64,000 bases of DNA from Acidovorax sp. SRB_14. Lineage in GTDB: Bacteria; Pseudomonadota; Gammaproteobacteria; Burkholderiales; Burkholderiaceae_C. A program made the translations under genes and the position numbers. Below are positions 12,622 to 19,660 of the stretch, piece by piece (position 1 is the stretch's first letter; each line of letters starts with the position of its first letter). The notes beneath the pieces were generated by a model. It saw only the letters and a list, made by a program, of their open reading frames with translations. It was not told the origin of the DNA and did not search any database. The DNA lies in NCBI RefSeq assembly GCF_012932145.1, contig NZ_MWOK01000014.1, forward strand, positions 1 to 64,000, in the 5' to 3' direction.

Positions 12622-13452
12622 TCAGGCGCCGGGGCGCGCGGCCTGCAGCAGGTCGCGGGTCTTCAGGGCCTCGCGGCGCGCGGCGGCCGCAAAGTCGGCG
12701 CCGTTGCTGGCGTACAGGATGGCGCGCGAGGAGTTGACGATGATCGGGCCGTCCGGGCGCCAGCCGGCCTGGACGGTGGCCACGGCATCGCCGCCCTGCG
12801 CGCCGACGCCCGGAATCAGCAGCGGCAGCGTCGGCGCAATGGCGCGCACGCGCTCGATCTCGGCGGGGTAGGTGGCGCCCACCACCAGGCCCAGCTGGCC
12901 GTTGCGGTTCCACGGCCCCTGCGCCAGGCGCGCCACGTGTTCGTACAGCAGCGGCTGGCCCGCGACGCTGGCGAGGCGCTGGTTCTGCAGGTCGTCGCCG
13001 CCGGGGTTGGAGGTGCGGCACAGCAGGAAGGCGCCCTTGCCGGGGTAGTCGAGGTAGGGCTCGACCGAGTCGAAACCCATGAAGGGCGAGAGCGTGACGG
13101 CGTCGGCGCCGTAGCGCTCGAAGGCTTCGCGCGCGTACTGCTGCGCGGTGGAGCCGATGTCGCCGCGCTTGGCGTCGAGGATCACGGGTACGCGGGGTGC
13201 GTTGCAGCGCATGTGCTGCATCAGGCGTTCGAGCTGGTCTTCGGCGCCGTGCGCGGCAAAATAGGCGATCTGCGGCTTGAAGGCGCACACCAGGTCGGCG
13301 GTGGCGTCCACGATCGCGGCGCAAAAGTCGTAGATCTTGCGCGGGTCGTCCCGCAGGGCGGCAGGAAAGCGCGTGGGCTCGGGGTCCAGGCCGACGCACA
13401 GCATCGAGCCGTTGTGCGTGGATGCGGCGTGCAGCATGTCAAGAAATGTCAT
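12622..13452 (-). CDS. pyrF: Orotidine-5'-phosphate decarboxylase
   Basis: Catalyses OMP to UMP, the last step of pyrimidine synthesis. The catalytic Asp-Lys-Asp group is visible in [11 protein letters not shown] near residue 95, and the phosphate-binding end [11 protein letters not shown] lies near residue 215. The 276-residue length and the early [20 protein letters not shown] segment fit the larger PyrF type found in betaproteobacteria and actinobacteria. The ATG at 13452 was chosen because the family N-terminus begins there. A longer open frame upstream has no support. It stands between metW and the LysR gene on the same strand. Confidence 0.96.
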   Translation of the reverse strand: MTFLDMLHAASTHNGSMLCVGLDPEPTRFPAALRDDPRKIYDFCAAIVDATADLVCAFKPQIAYFAAHGAEDQLERLMQHMRCNAPRVPVILDAKRGDIGSTAQQYAREAFERYGADAVTLSPFMGFDSVEPYLDYPGKGAFLLCRTSNPGGDDLQNQRLASVAGQPLLYEHVARLAQGPWNRNGQLGLVVGATYPAEIERVRAIAPTLPLLIPGVGAQGGDAVATVQAGWRPDGPIIVNSSRAILYASNGADFAAAARREALKTRDLLQAARPGA

Positions 13453-13566
13453 GGCCGCGATTCTAGAGCTGGCCTCACCCGGCTCCCATCCGCGCATGCA
13501 CCAGGCGCCAGGGCTGCCGCACGGCAAGGCGAAGTGACACCGCGGCCGCCTGGCTGGCGACACCGC

Positions 13567-14157
13567 TCAGGCGCCGCCGCGCTCGAAGTGGAATACGGCC
13601 GTGCCCGCGCGCGCGTTGGGCAACACGCGCACGGTCCGGCCGTCCTGCAGACCGAAGGCATCGAGGATGCGCAGCGCGTTCTTGTGCGCCAGCACCTCGA
13701 AGTCCTTGTAGGTGCCGACGCGGATGTTGGGCGTGTCGTACCACTGGTAGGGCAGGCGGCGCGTGACCGGCATGCGCCCGCGCAGCACCGACAGGCGGTT
13801 GGGCCAGTGCGCGAAGTTCGGGAACGCGACGATGCCTGCGCGCCCCACGCGCGCCGTCTCGCGCAACATGACCTCGGCGTTGCGCAGGTGCGGCAGGGTG
13901 TCGATCTGCAGCACCACGTCGAACGAGCTGTCCTCGAACAGCGCCAGCCCTTCGTCGAGGTTGAACTGGATCACGTTGACGCCGCGGCGCACGCAGGCCA
14001 GCACGTTGGCGTCGGCGATCTCCACGCCGTAGCCGCTGCATGCGCGCTCGCGCTGCAGGTAGTCGAGCAGCGCGCCGTCGCCGCAGCCGAGGTCGAGCAC
14101 GCGCGAGCCCGGCGGCACCAGGGCGGCGATGGCCCGCATGGTGGCTTTCTCGGTCAT
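13567..14157 (-). CDS. metW: Methionine biosynthesis protein MetW
   Basis: A 196-residue class I SAM-methyltransferase-fold protein. Motif I is [15 protein letters not shown] near residue 20, and the family-typical [10 protein letters not shown] segment lies near residue 115. MetW is encoded with MetX in many proteobacteria and is needed for full homoserine acyltransferase activity in several of them. Its own enzymatic reaction is not settled. The start codon overlaps the metX stop by four bases (ATGA), and a GGAG motif lies just upstream inside the metX end. This indicates translational coupling. Confidence 0.95.
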   Translation of the reverse strand: MTEKATMRAIAALVPPGSRVLDLGCGDGALLDYLQRERACSGYGVEIADANVLACVRRGVNVIQFNLDEGLALFEDSSFDVVLQIDTLPHLRNAEVMLRETARVGRAGIVAFPNFAHWPNRLSVLRGRMPVTRRLPYQWYDTPNIRVGTYKDFEVLAHKNALRILDAFGLQDGRTVRVLPNARAGTAVFHFERGGA

Positions 14158-15281
14158 GCCAGCTCCTTTGCAATGCTATCGAAATATGAGCCTATGACGC
14201 CCATGTAGCGGGCGTCATCGAGCAAAAAGGCATCGTGTCCGTGCGGCGCGTCGATTTCCGCGTAGCTCACGTCGCGCCGGTTGTCGAGCAGCGCCTTGAC
14301 GATTTCTCGGCTGCGCTTGGGCGAGAAGCGCCAGTCGGTGGTGAAGCTCACGAGCAGAAACCTGGCCGTGGCGCGCGCCAGGGCCTGCGTGAGGTCGCCG
14401 CCGTGCGCGCGCGCCGGGTCGAAGTAGTCGAGCGCGCGCGTGATCAGCAGATACGTGTTGGCGTCGAAATACTCGCTGAACTTGTCGCCCTGGTAGCGCA
14501 GGTAGCTTTCGATCTGGAATTCGATGTCCTGCGTCGAGTACTTGAGGTCCAGGCCTTCCCGCAGCTGGCGCCCGAATTTCTCGTTCATCACATCGTCGGA
14601 GAGGTAGGTGATGTGGCCGATCATGCGGGCGATGCGCAGGCCGCGCTTGGGCACCACGCCATGGCGGTAGAAGTGGCCGCCGTGGAAGTCGGGGTCGGTC
14701 ACGATCGCGCGGCGCGCCACCTCGTTGAAGGCGATGTTCTCGGCGGTGAGGTTGGGGGCGCTGGCCACCACCACGGCGTGGCGCACGCGCTCGGGGTATT
14801 GCAGCGTCCAGCTCAGCGCCTGCATGCCGCCAAGGCTGCCGCCCAGCACCGCCGCGAGCTGCTCGATGCCCAACTGATCGAGCAAGCGCGCCTGGGCATG
14901 GACCCAGTCCTCCACGGTGACGACGGGAAAGTCGGCCCCATAGACCTGGCCCGTGTCGGGGTGGGTGTGCATGGGGCCGGTGGAGCCAAAGCACGACCCG
15001 AGGTTGTTCACGCCGATCACGAAGAAACGGCGGGTGTCGAGCGGCTTGCCCGGCCCGATCATGTTGTTCCACCAGCCCTCGCTCTTGTCCTGGCCCTCGT
15101 ACACGCCCGCCACATGGTGCGAGGCGTTGAGCGCGTGGCAGACCAGCACCGCATTGGAACGATCGGCGTTGAGCGTGCCGTAGGTCTCGAACGCCAGGGT
15201 GTAGTCGCGGATGGAAGCGCCGCTTTGCAGCGGCAAGGCCTGCGGAAAATGCAAAAACTGGGGGGTGGCAATGAACGACAT
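14154..15281 (-). CDS. metX: Homoserine O-acyltransferase (acetyl or succinyl)
   Basis: Activates homoserine for methionine synthesis. The 375-residue alpha/beta-hydrolase fold has the nucleophile elbow [10 protein letters not shown] near residue 147, an Asp in TTDWRFSP near 320, and His in PHGHDAFL near 350. Betaproteobacterial MetX proteins can use either acetyl-CoA or succinyl-CoA; the donor is not resolved here. It is followed by metW with a four-base overlap. The ATG at 15281 lies directly after seven T residues that close a terminator-like hairpin, so no normal Shine-Dalgarno sequence is present. An in-frame TTG just upstream is a weaker alternative. Confidence 0.95.
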   Translation of the reverse strand: MSFIATPQFLHFPQALPLQSGASIRDYTLAFETYGTLNADRSNAVLVCHALNASHHVAGVYEGQDKSEGWWNNMIGPGKPLDTRRFFVIGVNNLGSCFGSTGPMHTHPDTGQVYGADFPVVTVEDWVHAQARLLDQLGIEQLAAVLGGSLGGMQALSWTLQYPERVRHAVVVASAPNLTAENIAFNEVARRAIVTDPDFHGGHFYRHGVVPKRGLRIARMIGHITYLSDDVMNEKFGRQLREGLDLKYSTQDIEFQIESYLRYQGDKFSEYFDANTYLLITRALDYFDPARAHGGDLTQALARATARFLLVSFTTDWRFSPKRSREIVKALLDNRRDVSYAEIDAPHGHDAFLLDDARYMGVIGSYFDSIAKELA

Positions 15282-15345
15282 AAAAAAACCCGGCAACGCT
15301 AAAAACGCGGCCGGGTGCTGGTGTCGGTCTGTCTTTAGCAGGATT
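15282..15345 (-). promoter_or_regulatory. metX leader: terminator-like hairpin with possible pseudoknot
   Basis: Read toward metX, CCCGGC, a 15-base loop and GCCGGG are followed by seven T and at once by the ATG. The loop contains TTTTTAGC, which can pair with GCTAAA about 35 bases further upstream. That would give either an antiterminator or a pseudoknot. The layout suggests attenuation or control of translation start. It does not match the SAM-II pattern as I know it. Confidence 0.55.
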
Positions 15346-15383
15346 TATAAAGCGCCCGCAAGCTGTGGCAAATCGGCGCGTCA

Positions 15384-15400
15384 GCCACTATAGCAAAAGT
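15384..15400 (-). promoter_or_regulatory. Possible metX promoter -10 with overlapping inverted repeat
   Basis: On the minus strand TATAGT lies inside an inverted repeat GCCACT...AGTGGC. A start site just downstream would give a leader of about 100 bases before metX. No good -35 hexamer is seen. The repeat could be an operator for a methionine-pathway regulator; this is inference only. Confidence 0.35.
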
Positions 15401-15417
15401 GGCCGGGGCCGACGGAC

Positions 15418-15981
15418 TCAGGCCGGCACCGTGAGCGCCAGCACACCGAGCACCAGAAAGATCAGCGCCGACACCCCGTGCACCGTGCGCAGCGGCACGC
15501 GGCGCGTGATGCGCTCGCCCAGCCAGACCACCGGCGCGTTGGCCAGCATCATGCCCAGCGTGGTGCCCGCGACGACCCACACCCAGGCGCTGTACTGCGC
15601 GGCCAGCATGACGGTGGCGATCTGGGTCTTGTCGCCCATCTCGGCCAGGAAGAACGCCACAACCGTCGTGCCGAACACGCCCCAGCGCGGTGCGGCCCCC
15701 GTTTCACCGTCCTCGAGCTTGTCGGGGATCAGCATCCACACGGCCATGGCGATGAACGACACCCCCAGCACCCAGCGCAGCACCTGCGGTCCAAGCACGG
15801 TGGTGACCCAGGCGCCGGCGGCCCCAGCAAGCGCATGGTTGAGCACGGTGGCCACGAAAATGCCCAGAACAATCGGCCAGGGCTTGCGAAAACGTGCGGC
15901 CAGCACGAGCGCCAGCAGCTGGGTCTTGTCGCCCATTTCGGCGAGGGCAACGATGGAGGTGGAGACGAGGAAGGCTTCCAT
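15418..15981 (-). CDS. TMEM165/GDT1 family manganese exporter
   Basis: A 187-residue membrane protein with six predicted helices in two homologous halves. Each half carries the family signature E-x-G-D-K-T/S: LAEMGDKTQLLALVLA near residue 13 and LAEMGDKTQIATVMLA near residue 107. Members in bacteria (MneA-type) and eukaryotes export or move Mn2+ and Ca2+. The manganese role is strongly supported by the yybP-ykoY riboswitch just upstream. The start MEAFLVSTS was chosen because the first helix begins there. Upstream in-frame codons belong to the riboswitch RNA. No clear Shine-Dalgarno is seen next to the ATG. Confidence 0.92.
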   Translation of the reverse strand: MEAFLVSTSIVALAEMGDKTQLLALVLAARFRKPWPIVLGIFVATVLNHALAGAAGAWVTTVLGPQVLRWVLGVSFIAMAVWMLIPDKLEDGETGAAPRWGVFGTTVVAFFLAEMGDKTQIATVMLAAQYSAWVWVVAGTTLGMMLANAPVVWLGERITRRVPLRTVHGVSALIFLVLGVLALTVPA

Positions 15982-16059
15982 GGTGGAGAATTTTTCTATC
16001 CGGCCGGACAGTGGATGAACGCATTGACCGCACCCCGACTCCGGCCAAATGGACGGTGT

Positions 16060-16182
16060 GCGGTCAATGGTCTCGCCAATCCGAAGATTGCAGCTGCCAT
16101 AGGGCATGGGGCCCCAAGTGTGTTGACAACTGCCCCCATGCACGCACGCATGGGCCGGCTACTCCCCAAAGACGGCGTCATC
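16060..16182 (-). ncRNA. yybP-ykoY manganese riboswitch
   Basis: Read on the minus strand, TTTGGGGAGTAGCC (core 16160-16168), a CCCATGC/GCATGGG hairpin, GTCAACACACTTGGGG and then GGCGAGACC (16069-16077) match the conserved blocks of the yybP-ykoY class. This class binds Mn2+ and controls manganese exporters. An 11-bp stem (16023-16033 with 16058-16068, ATTGACCGCAC and its complement) follows and may be the expression platform. The GDT1 gene begins about 40 bases further on. Edges are approximate. Confidence 0.85.
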
Positions 16183-16398
16183 ATACTGTGGCTGCGGCAG
16201 AGTTGTTAAATCGCCACCGATTCACATAAATGACCGCGGCTTGGCGGCCTTTGCCCATGCTTGCAAAATAAATATCTGGGCATTCCAGAAATTGCCTGAT
16301 AATGAACTCGCTTTTCTGCTTTCGTAGGGAAGCAGATAGTTAGCGGTGATTGGTCAGTTTCGCGTCTTTGAAGTCGTCACAGGTTTGTTGATTGCGTC

Positions 16399-16434
16399 GG
16401 ACTCCATCGCGTTTTCATGTTTTTTCAGGAGTCC
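16399..16434 (+). promoter_or_regulatory. Leader hairpin that pairs with the Shine-Dalgarno of the first RRM gene
   Basis: GGACTCC (16399-16405) is the exact complement of GGAGTCC (16428-16434), which contains the ribosome binding site GGAG six bases before the ATG at 16438. The loop is 22 bases and T-rich. A matching hairpin precedes the second RRM gene. This points to temperature-dependent or autogenous translational control. A possible promoter upstream is TGGGCA, 16 bases, GATAAT ending at 16304. Confidence 0.65.
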
Positions 16435-16437
16435 TTT

Positions 16438-16833
16438 ATGGGCAACAAACTTTACGTGGGCAACCTGCCCTACACGTTCCGCGACAGCGATCTGGAACAA
16501 ACCTTCAGCCAGTACGGCTCTGTCTCCAGCGCCAAGGTCATGATGGAACGTGACACCGGCCGTTCGAAGGGCTTCGGCTTTGTCGAAATGGGCAGCGATG
16601 CCGAAGCACAGGCCGCGATCCAAGGCGTGCATGGTCAAAACTTTGGCGGCCGTGACCTCGTGGTCAATGAAGCCCGTCCCATGGAGCCCCGTGCTCCCCG
16701 CAGCGGCGGCTTCGGCGGCGGCGCTGGTGGTGGCGGCGGCTACGGTGGTGGTGGCGGCGGCGGCGGTTACGGCGGTGGCCGTAGCGGCGGCGGCGGTGGT
16801 GGTGGCTACGGCGGTGGCCGCAGCAGCTACTAA
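16438..16833 (+). CDS. Glycine-rich RRM RNA-binding protein (first of tandem pair)
   Basis: A small RNA-binding protein of 131 residues. One RNA recognition motif spans residues 1-80, with RNP2 as KLYVGNL (residues 4-10) and RNP1 as SKGFGFVEM near residue 43. A tail of almost pure Gly with Tyr, Arg and Ser follows. Such proteins in cyanobacteria and proteobacteria are often induced by cold and act on mRNA folding or translation. The ATG at 16438 has GGAG six bases upstream; an in-frame ATG at 16417 lies in the leader and has no such site. The paralogue at 17111 shares the RRM and the leader hairpin. A strong terminator follows at 16878. Confidence 0.95.
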   Translation: MGNKLYVGNLPYTFRDSDLEQTFSQYGSVSSAKVMMERDTGRSKGFGFVEMGSDAEAQAAIQGVHGQNFGGRDLVVNEARPMEPRAPRSGGFGGGAGGGGGYGGGGGGGGYGGGRSGGGGGGGYGGGRSSY

Positions 16834-16877
16834 GCCAGCACAGCGCCAGCAGGCAATGCGCCTGCCAGGCTGCAAAC

Positions 16878-16905
16878 AAGGGACCTTCGGGTCCCTTTTT
16901 TCTTT
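16878..16905 (+). terminator. Rho-independent terminator after first RRM gene
   Basis: AAGGGACC, a TTCG tetraloop, GGTCCCTT and then a T-rich tract form a perfect 8-bp stem. It separates the two RRM genes, so each has its own promoter and leader. Confidence 0.9.
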
Positions 16906-17067
16906 TTGTCTGCGAGCAACACCTTCTCTGCAGGACGCGAAAAGCCTTGCGTTTTGTCCAATTGTCGGGAACATAATGCGCTGGCGGGGGGAGAACCCCG
17001 CCAAGTGTTTGCGGTGATCCTTCAGTTGCACGCATAGAGCTTTCTCAGACGGGCTGGTTGCGTTTTC

Positions 17068-17107
17068 GGGGCTCCATCGCTTTGTCAATGTGTTTTTGAG
17101 GAGTCCC
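17068..17107 (+). promoter_or_regulatory. Leader hairpin that pairs with the Shine-Dalgarno of the second RRM gene
   Basis: GGGGCTCC (17068-17075) pairs with GGAGTCCC (17100-17107), with seven Watson-Crick pairs and one G-U. The site includes the GGAG ribosome binding sequence seven bases before the ATG. Compared with the first gene, an A-U pair has become G-U and one G-C pair is added, so pairing is kept although the bases differ. The loop is 24 bases. Confidence 0.65.
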
Positions 17108-17110
17108 GGC

Positions 17111-17620
17111 ATGGGCAACAAACTGTATGTAGGCAACCTGCCCTACGGTGTACGCGACATGGATCTGGAGCAGGCGTTTGGCCAGTTTGGCAGCGTGGCC
17201 AGCGCCAAGGTCATGATGGAGCGCGACACTGGTCGCTCCAAGGGCTTCGGTTTTGTGGAGATGGGCAGCGATGCCGAAGCCCAGGCCGCGATCAACGGCA
17301 TGAACGGCCAGTCGCTGGGCGGTCGCAGCATCGTGGTCAATGAGGCACGCCCCATGGAGCCGCGTCCTCCGCGCAGCGGCGGTTTTGGCGGCGGCGGCTA
17401 CGGCGGTGCCCGCAGTGGGGGCGGCTACGGTGGCGGCCGCGAAGGGGGGCGTAGCGGCGAAGGGGGCGGCTATGGCGGTGGTCGCACTGAAGGCGGCGGC
17501 TACGGTGGCGGCCGCAGCGATGGCGGCTTTCGCAGCCCATACGGCACGGGCCCGCGCGGTGGCGGTGGCCGCAGCGGGGGCGGGGGCGGGGGCGGCTACG
17601 GCGGTGGCAACAACTATTGA
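17111..17620 (+). CDS. Glycine-rich RRM RNA-binding protein (second of tandem pair)
   Basis: A 169-residue paralogue of the protein at 16438. The RRM is nearly identical over residues 1-80 (RNP2 KLYVGNL, RNP1 SKGFGFVEM, and the same SDAEAQAAI helix), while the glycine-rich tail is longer with GGYGGGR-type repeats. The extra Arg residues make it RGG-like, which usually adds unspecific RNA binding. The start follows GAGGAGTCCC. The leader hairpin and a following terminator (17645) mirror those of the first copy. This indicates duplication of the whole transcription unit rather than of the coding part alone. Confidence 0.94.
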   Translation: MGNKLYVGNLPYGVRDMDLEQAFGQFGSVASAKVMMERDTGRSKGFGFVEMGSDAEAQAAINGMNGQSLGGRSIVVNEARPMEPRPPRSGGFGGGGYGGARSGGGYGGGREGGRSGEGGGYGGGRTEGGGYGGGRSDGGFRSPYGTGPRGGGGRSGGGGGGGYGGGNNY

Positions 17621-17644
17621 CCGCCTGCGCTCCCGACACCACAC

Positions 17645-17668
17645 AAAGGCTCCCGAGGGAGCCTTTTT
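17645..17668 (+). terminator. Rho-independent terminator after second RRM gene
   Basis: AAAGGCTCCC, a short GA loop and GGGAGCCTTTTT form a stem with a T-run 25 bases after the stop codon. The convergent SDR gene ends about 30 bases further on. Confidence 0.88.
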
Positions 17669-17694
17669 GCCGGGCGTTCGCGGCCCAGGGGCCC

Positions 17695-18480
17695 CTAGCG
17701 GTCCGGCCCTTGGCGGTGCTTGCGCGGCCGCCCGGCCAGCAGGCGATCGAAGACGCCATTGGGCAGCATGCGCAGCAGTTTGGCGGCCACGCCCATCTGC
17801 CAGGGGATCACGCGGTAGCTCACGCCCGCCTGCACGGCGGCAAACGCCTTGCGGGCAAAGTGGTGCGGCGCCATCAGAAACGGCATGGCGTAGCGGTTTT
17901 GCCGCGTCAGCGGCGTGTCGATGTAGCCAGGGCAAATCGTGACCACCCGCACGCCCGCGCTGCGCAGTTCGCCGCGCAGGCTTTCGCAGTAGCTGATGAC
18001 CGCGGCCTTGCTGGCGCAGTAGGCGCCATGGCCGGGCAGGCCGCGGATGCCGGCCACGCTGCCCATGCCCACCAGGGTGCCGCTGCCGCGCTGCACCATC
18101 GCCTCAATGAAAGGATGGAATGTGGCCGCGAGGCCGATGGTGTTGGTGGCAAACAGCTGCTCCATCACGACCAGGTCTTCGCGCACCGCGGTGTCCATGC
18201 CGATGCTGATGCCAGCGTTGGCGATCACGACATCGGGGATGCCCTGGCGCTCCAGGCAGGCGCGCCCGGCGGCCGCGATGCTGTCGGGCACGGCCACGTC
18301 CGCGCTGTAAATTTCATAGCTATCAGCGCTTAACCCACCTGCGTTTGCCCAGGATTTGAGGCTATTTGTGCCGCGCGCCACCAGCGCTAGCCGCCAGCCA
18401 GCCTGGTGGTAGTGGGCGGCCAGCGCCTGGCCGATGCCGCTGGAAGCGCCAGTGATGAAGACCAAGGGGCGGTGCGGCAT
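17695..18480 (-). CDS. Short-chain dehydrogenase/reductase with an in-frame repeat
   Basis: An NAD(P)-dependent oxidoreductase of 261 residues. The nucleotide-binding motif TGASSGIG lies at residues 10-17, an NAG motif (VIANAGIS) near 88, and the catalytic YxxxK as YCASK near 155. The segment from about residue 39 to 57 (NSLKSWANAGGLSADSYEI) is encoded by a copy of the dispersed hairpin repeat. The surface loop after the first Rossmann unit has therefore been replaced or extended without breaking the frame. The substrate is unknown. It lies downstream of lptC with a 14-base gap, where other species often carry lptA. Confidence 0.9.
   Translation of the reverse strand: MPHRPLVFITGASSGIGQALAAHYHQAGWRLALVARGTNSLKSWANAGGLSADSYEIYSADVAVPDSIAAAGRACLERQGIPDVVIANAGISIGMDTAVREDLVVMEQLFATNTIGLAATFHPFIEAMVQRGSGTLVGMGSVAGIRGLPGHGAYCASKAAVISYCESLRGELRSAGVRVVTICPGYIDTPLTRQNRYAMPFLMAPHHFARKAFAAVQAGVSYRVIPWQMGVAAKLLRMLPNGVFDRLLAGRPRKHRQGPDR
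18309..18366 (+). repeat. Dispersed hairpin repeat, copy 4, inside the SDR gene
   Basis: AATTTCATAGCTATCAGCGC is followed by a short spacer, GCG, and an end with GGCTATTT. The ATAGCT...GCGCTT core matches the intergenic copies. The copy lies in frame within the coding sequence at 17695-18480 and adds no stop codon. The stem is weak here, as expected if coding constraints now act on it. Confidence 0.65.
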
Positions 18481-18494
18481 GGGATGGCGGCAGC

Positions 18495-19106
18495 TCAGCG
18501 CGCCGGCATGATCACGCCGCGCACACGCCCACGCAGCTGCAGCACCTGTTCCAGGTTGTCGTACTCCATGGCGTCGGCGGTGAATTGGTCCTGGTCGCGC
18601 GTGAGCGTGACGGGCTGGTTGGAGCTCACACGCTCGGTCTGCGGCCAGACGTGGAGAAACTCGCCGCGAAACTCCAGCCGCGGCAGCGCGGCGCCCGACG
18701 TGGGCACTAGGGCCTCGCGCGTCACGATGGCGTTGCCAAACAGCTGGAGCTCCGAGCCGTCGGCATTGCTCAAGGCCCGGTTCGCGGTGGCGACCGTGCG
18801 CCGCCCGTCGGGCGTGACCGAGCGCATGCGCGCCTGGTCGATGTCAAGCGTGTCGGTGTCCGGGTAGTGGCTCGCCAGAGCGCCCTGCACCTCGCTTTGC
18901 AGGCGCCCGGTCACGTCGAAGTTCTTGACCGAAAAACCGCGCATGAAATAGTCGGCCTCGTGCCGGGGGGCGGCCTCGGCCCGAGGCACCTGGGGCGCTG
19001 GCGCATTGCGCACCAGCCACAAGGTGCCCAGCGCCAGCAAGCCCATCAGCAGGACGGGAAGGTAGATCGACACGCGCTCCCAGCCGCCGCGCAACCCGCC
19101 GCTCAT
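18495..19106 (-). CDS. lptC: LPS export ABC transporter periplasmic protein LptC
   Basis: A bitopic inner-membrane protein of 203 residues that passes lipopolysaccharide from LptBFG to LptA. One N-terminal membrane helix (about residues 12-30, VSIYLPVLLMGLLALGTLWL) is followed by a periplasmic beta-jellyroll typical of the LptC/OstA superfamily (DYFMRGFSVKNFD, then TLDIDQARM). It overlaps kdsC by four bases. lptA and lptB, which usually come next, are absent; an SDR gene follows instead. Confidence 0.92.
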   Translation of the reverse strand: MSGGLRGGWERVSIYLPVLLMGLLALGTLWLVRNAPAPQVPRAEAAPRHEADYFMRGFSVKNFDVTGRLQSEVQGALASHYPDTDTLDIDQARMRSVTPDGRRTVATANRALSNADGSELQLFGNAIVTREALVPTSGAALPRLEFRGEFLHVWPQTERVSSNQPVTLTRDQDQFTADAMEYDNLEQVLQLRGRVRGVIMPAR

Positions 19107-19648
19107 GTGCAGTAGTCCGCCAGCAACGCGGCGTAGCGGCCGCTGGCCACCAGCAACAGATCGCAGAACTCGCGCGCCGCGCCATCGCCACCACGCGCAC
19201 GCGTGGCGAAATGCGCCTGCGCCAGCACCTCGGCCTGCGCATTGGCCGGCGCGCAGGCCAGGGCGCTGCGGCGCATGACGGGCAGATCGGGCCAGTCGTC
19301 GCCCATGGCGGCCGCCTGCGTCCAGTCCAGGCCCAGCGTGGCGAGGATCTGCTCGGCGGCCGGGCGCTTGTCCTCGGTACCGAAAACAGCGTGCTCCACG
19401 CCCAGCGCGCGCAGGCGCAGGCGCAATGGCACTGAATCGCGCCCGGTGACCACGGCCGGGGTGATGCCGGCTTTCTGCAGCAGCTTGAGACCGTGGCCGT
19501 CGAGCGTGTTGAAACGCTTGAGCGTCTCGCCGGCCTCGCTGAAGTAGAGTCCGCCGTCGGTCAGCACGCCGTCGACATCAAAAAAGGCCACGCGCACGCC
19601 CTGTGCGCGCAGCAGCAGCTCGGGAGAAAACTGGAGGGCCGGGGCCAT
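19103..19648 (-). CDS. kdsC: 3-deoxy-D-manno-octulosonate 8-phosphate phosphatase
   Basis: A HAD-superfamily phosphatase of 181 residues that converts Kdo-8-phosphate to Kdo. The nucleophile motif is FFDVDGVLTDG near residue 18, motif II lies near VVTGRDS, and motif III/IV is MGDDWPDLPVM near residue 117. It has no cap domain, as expected for the C0 class that works as a tetramer. It overlaps lptC at its 3' end by four bases and follows kdsD by 12 bases, so the three genes form a tight operon for LPS core precursor and transport. Confidence 0.95.
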   Translation of the reverse strand: MAPALQFSPELLLRAQGVRVAFFDVDGVLTDGGLYFSEAGETLKRFNTLDGHGLKLLQKAGITPAVVTGRDSVPLRLRLRALGVEHAVFGTEDKRPAAEQILATLGLDWTQAAAMGDDWPDLPVMRRSALACAPANAQAEVLAQAHFATRARGGDGAAREFCDLLLVASGRYAALLADYCT

Positions 19649-19660
19649 GCGGGGCGCTCC

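Noticed and set aside
15282-15345. SAM-II riboswitch upstream of metX
   Set aside because: SAM-II needs a 5' hairpin whose loop pairs with a downstream tail. Here the order is reversed and the conserved blocks are missing.
16690-17615. GGC-rich tandem repeats as a possible minisatellite or CRISPR-like array
   Set aside because: They encode the glycine-rich tails of the two RRM proteins in frame and have no constant repeat-spacer structure.
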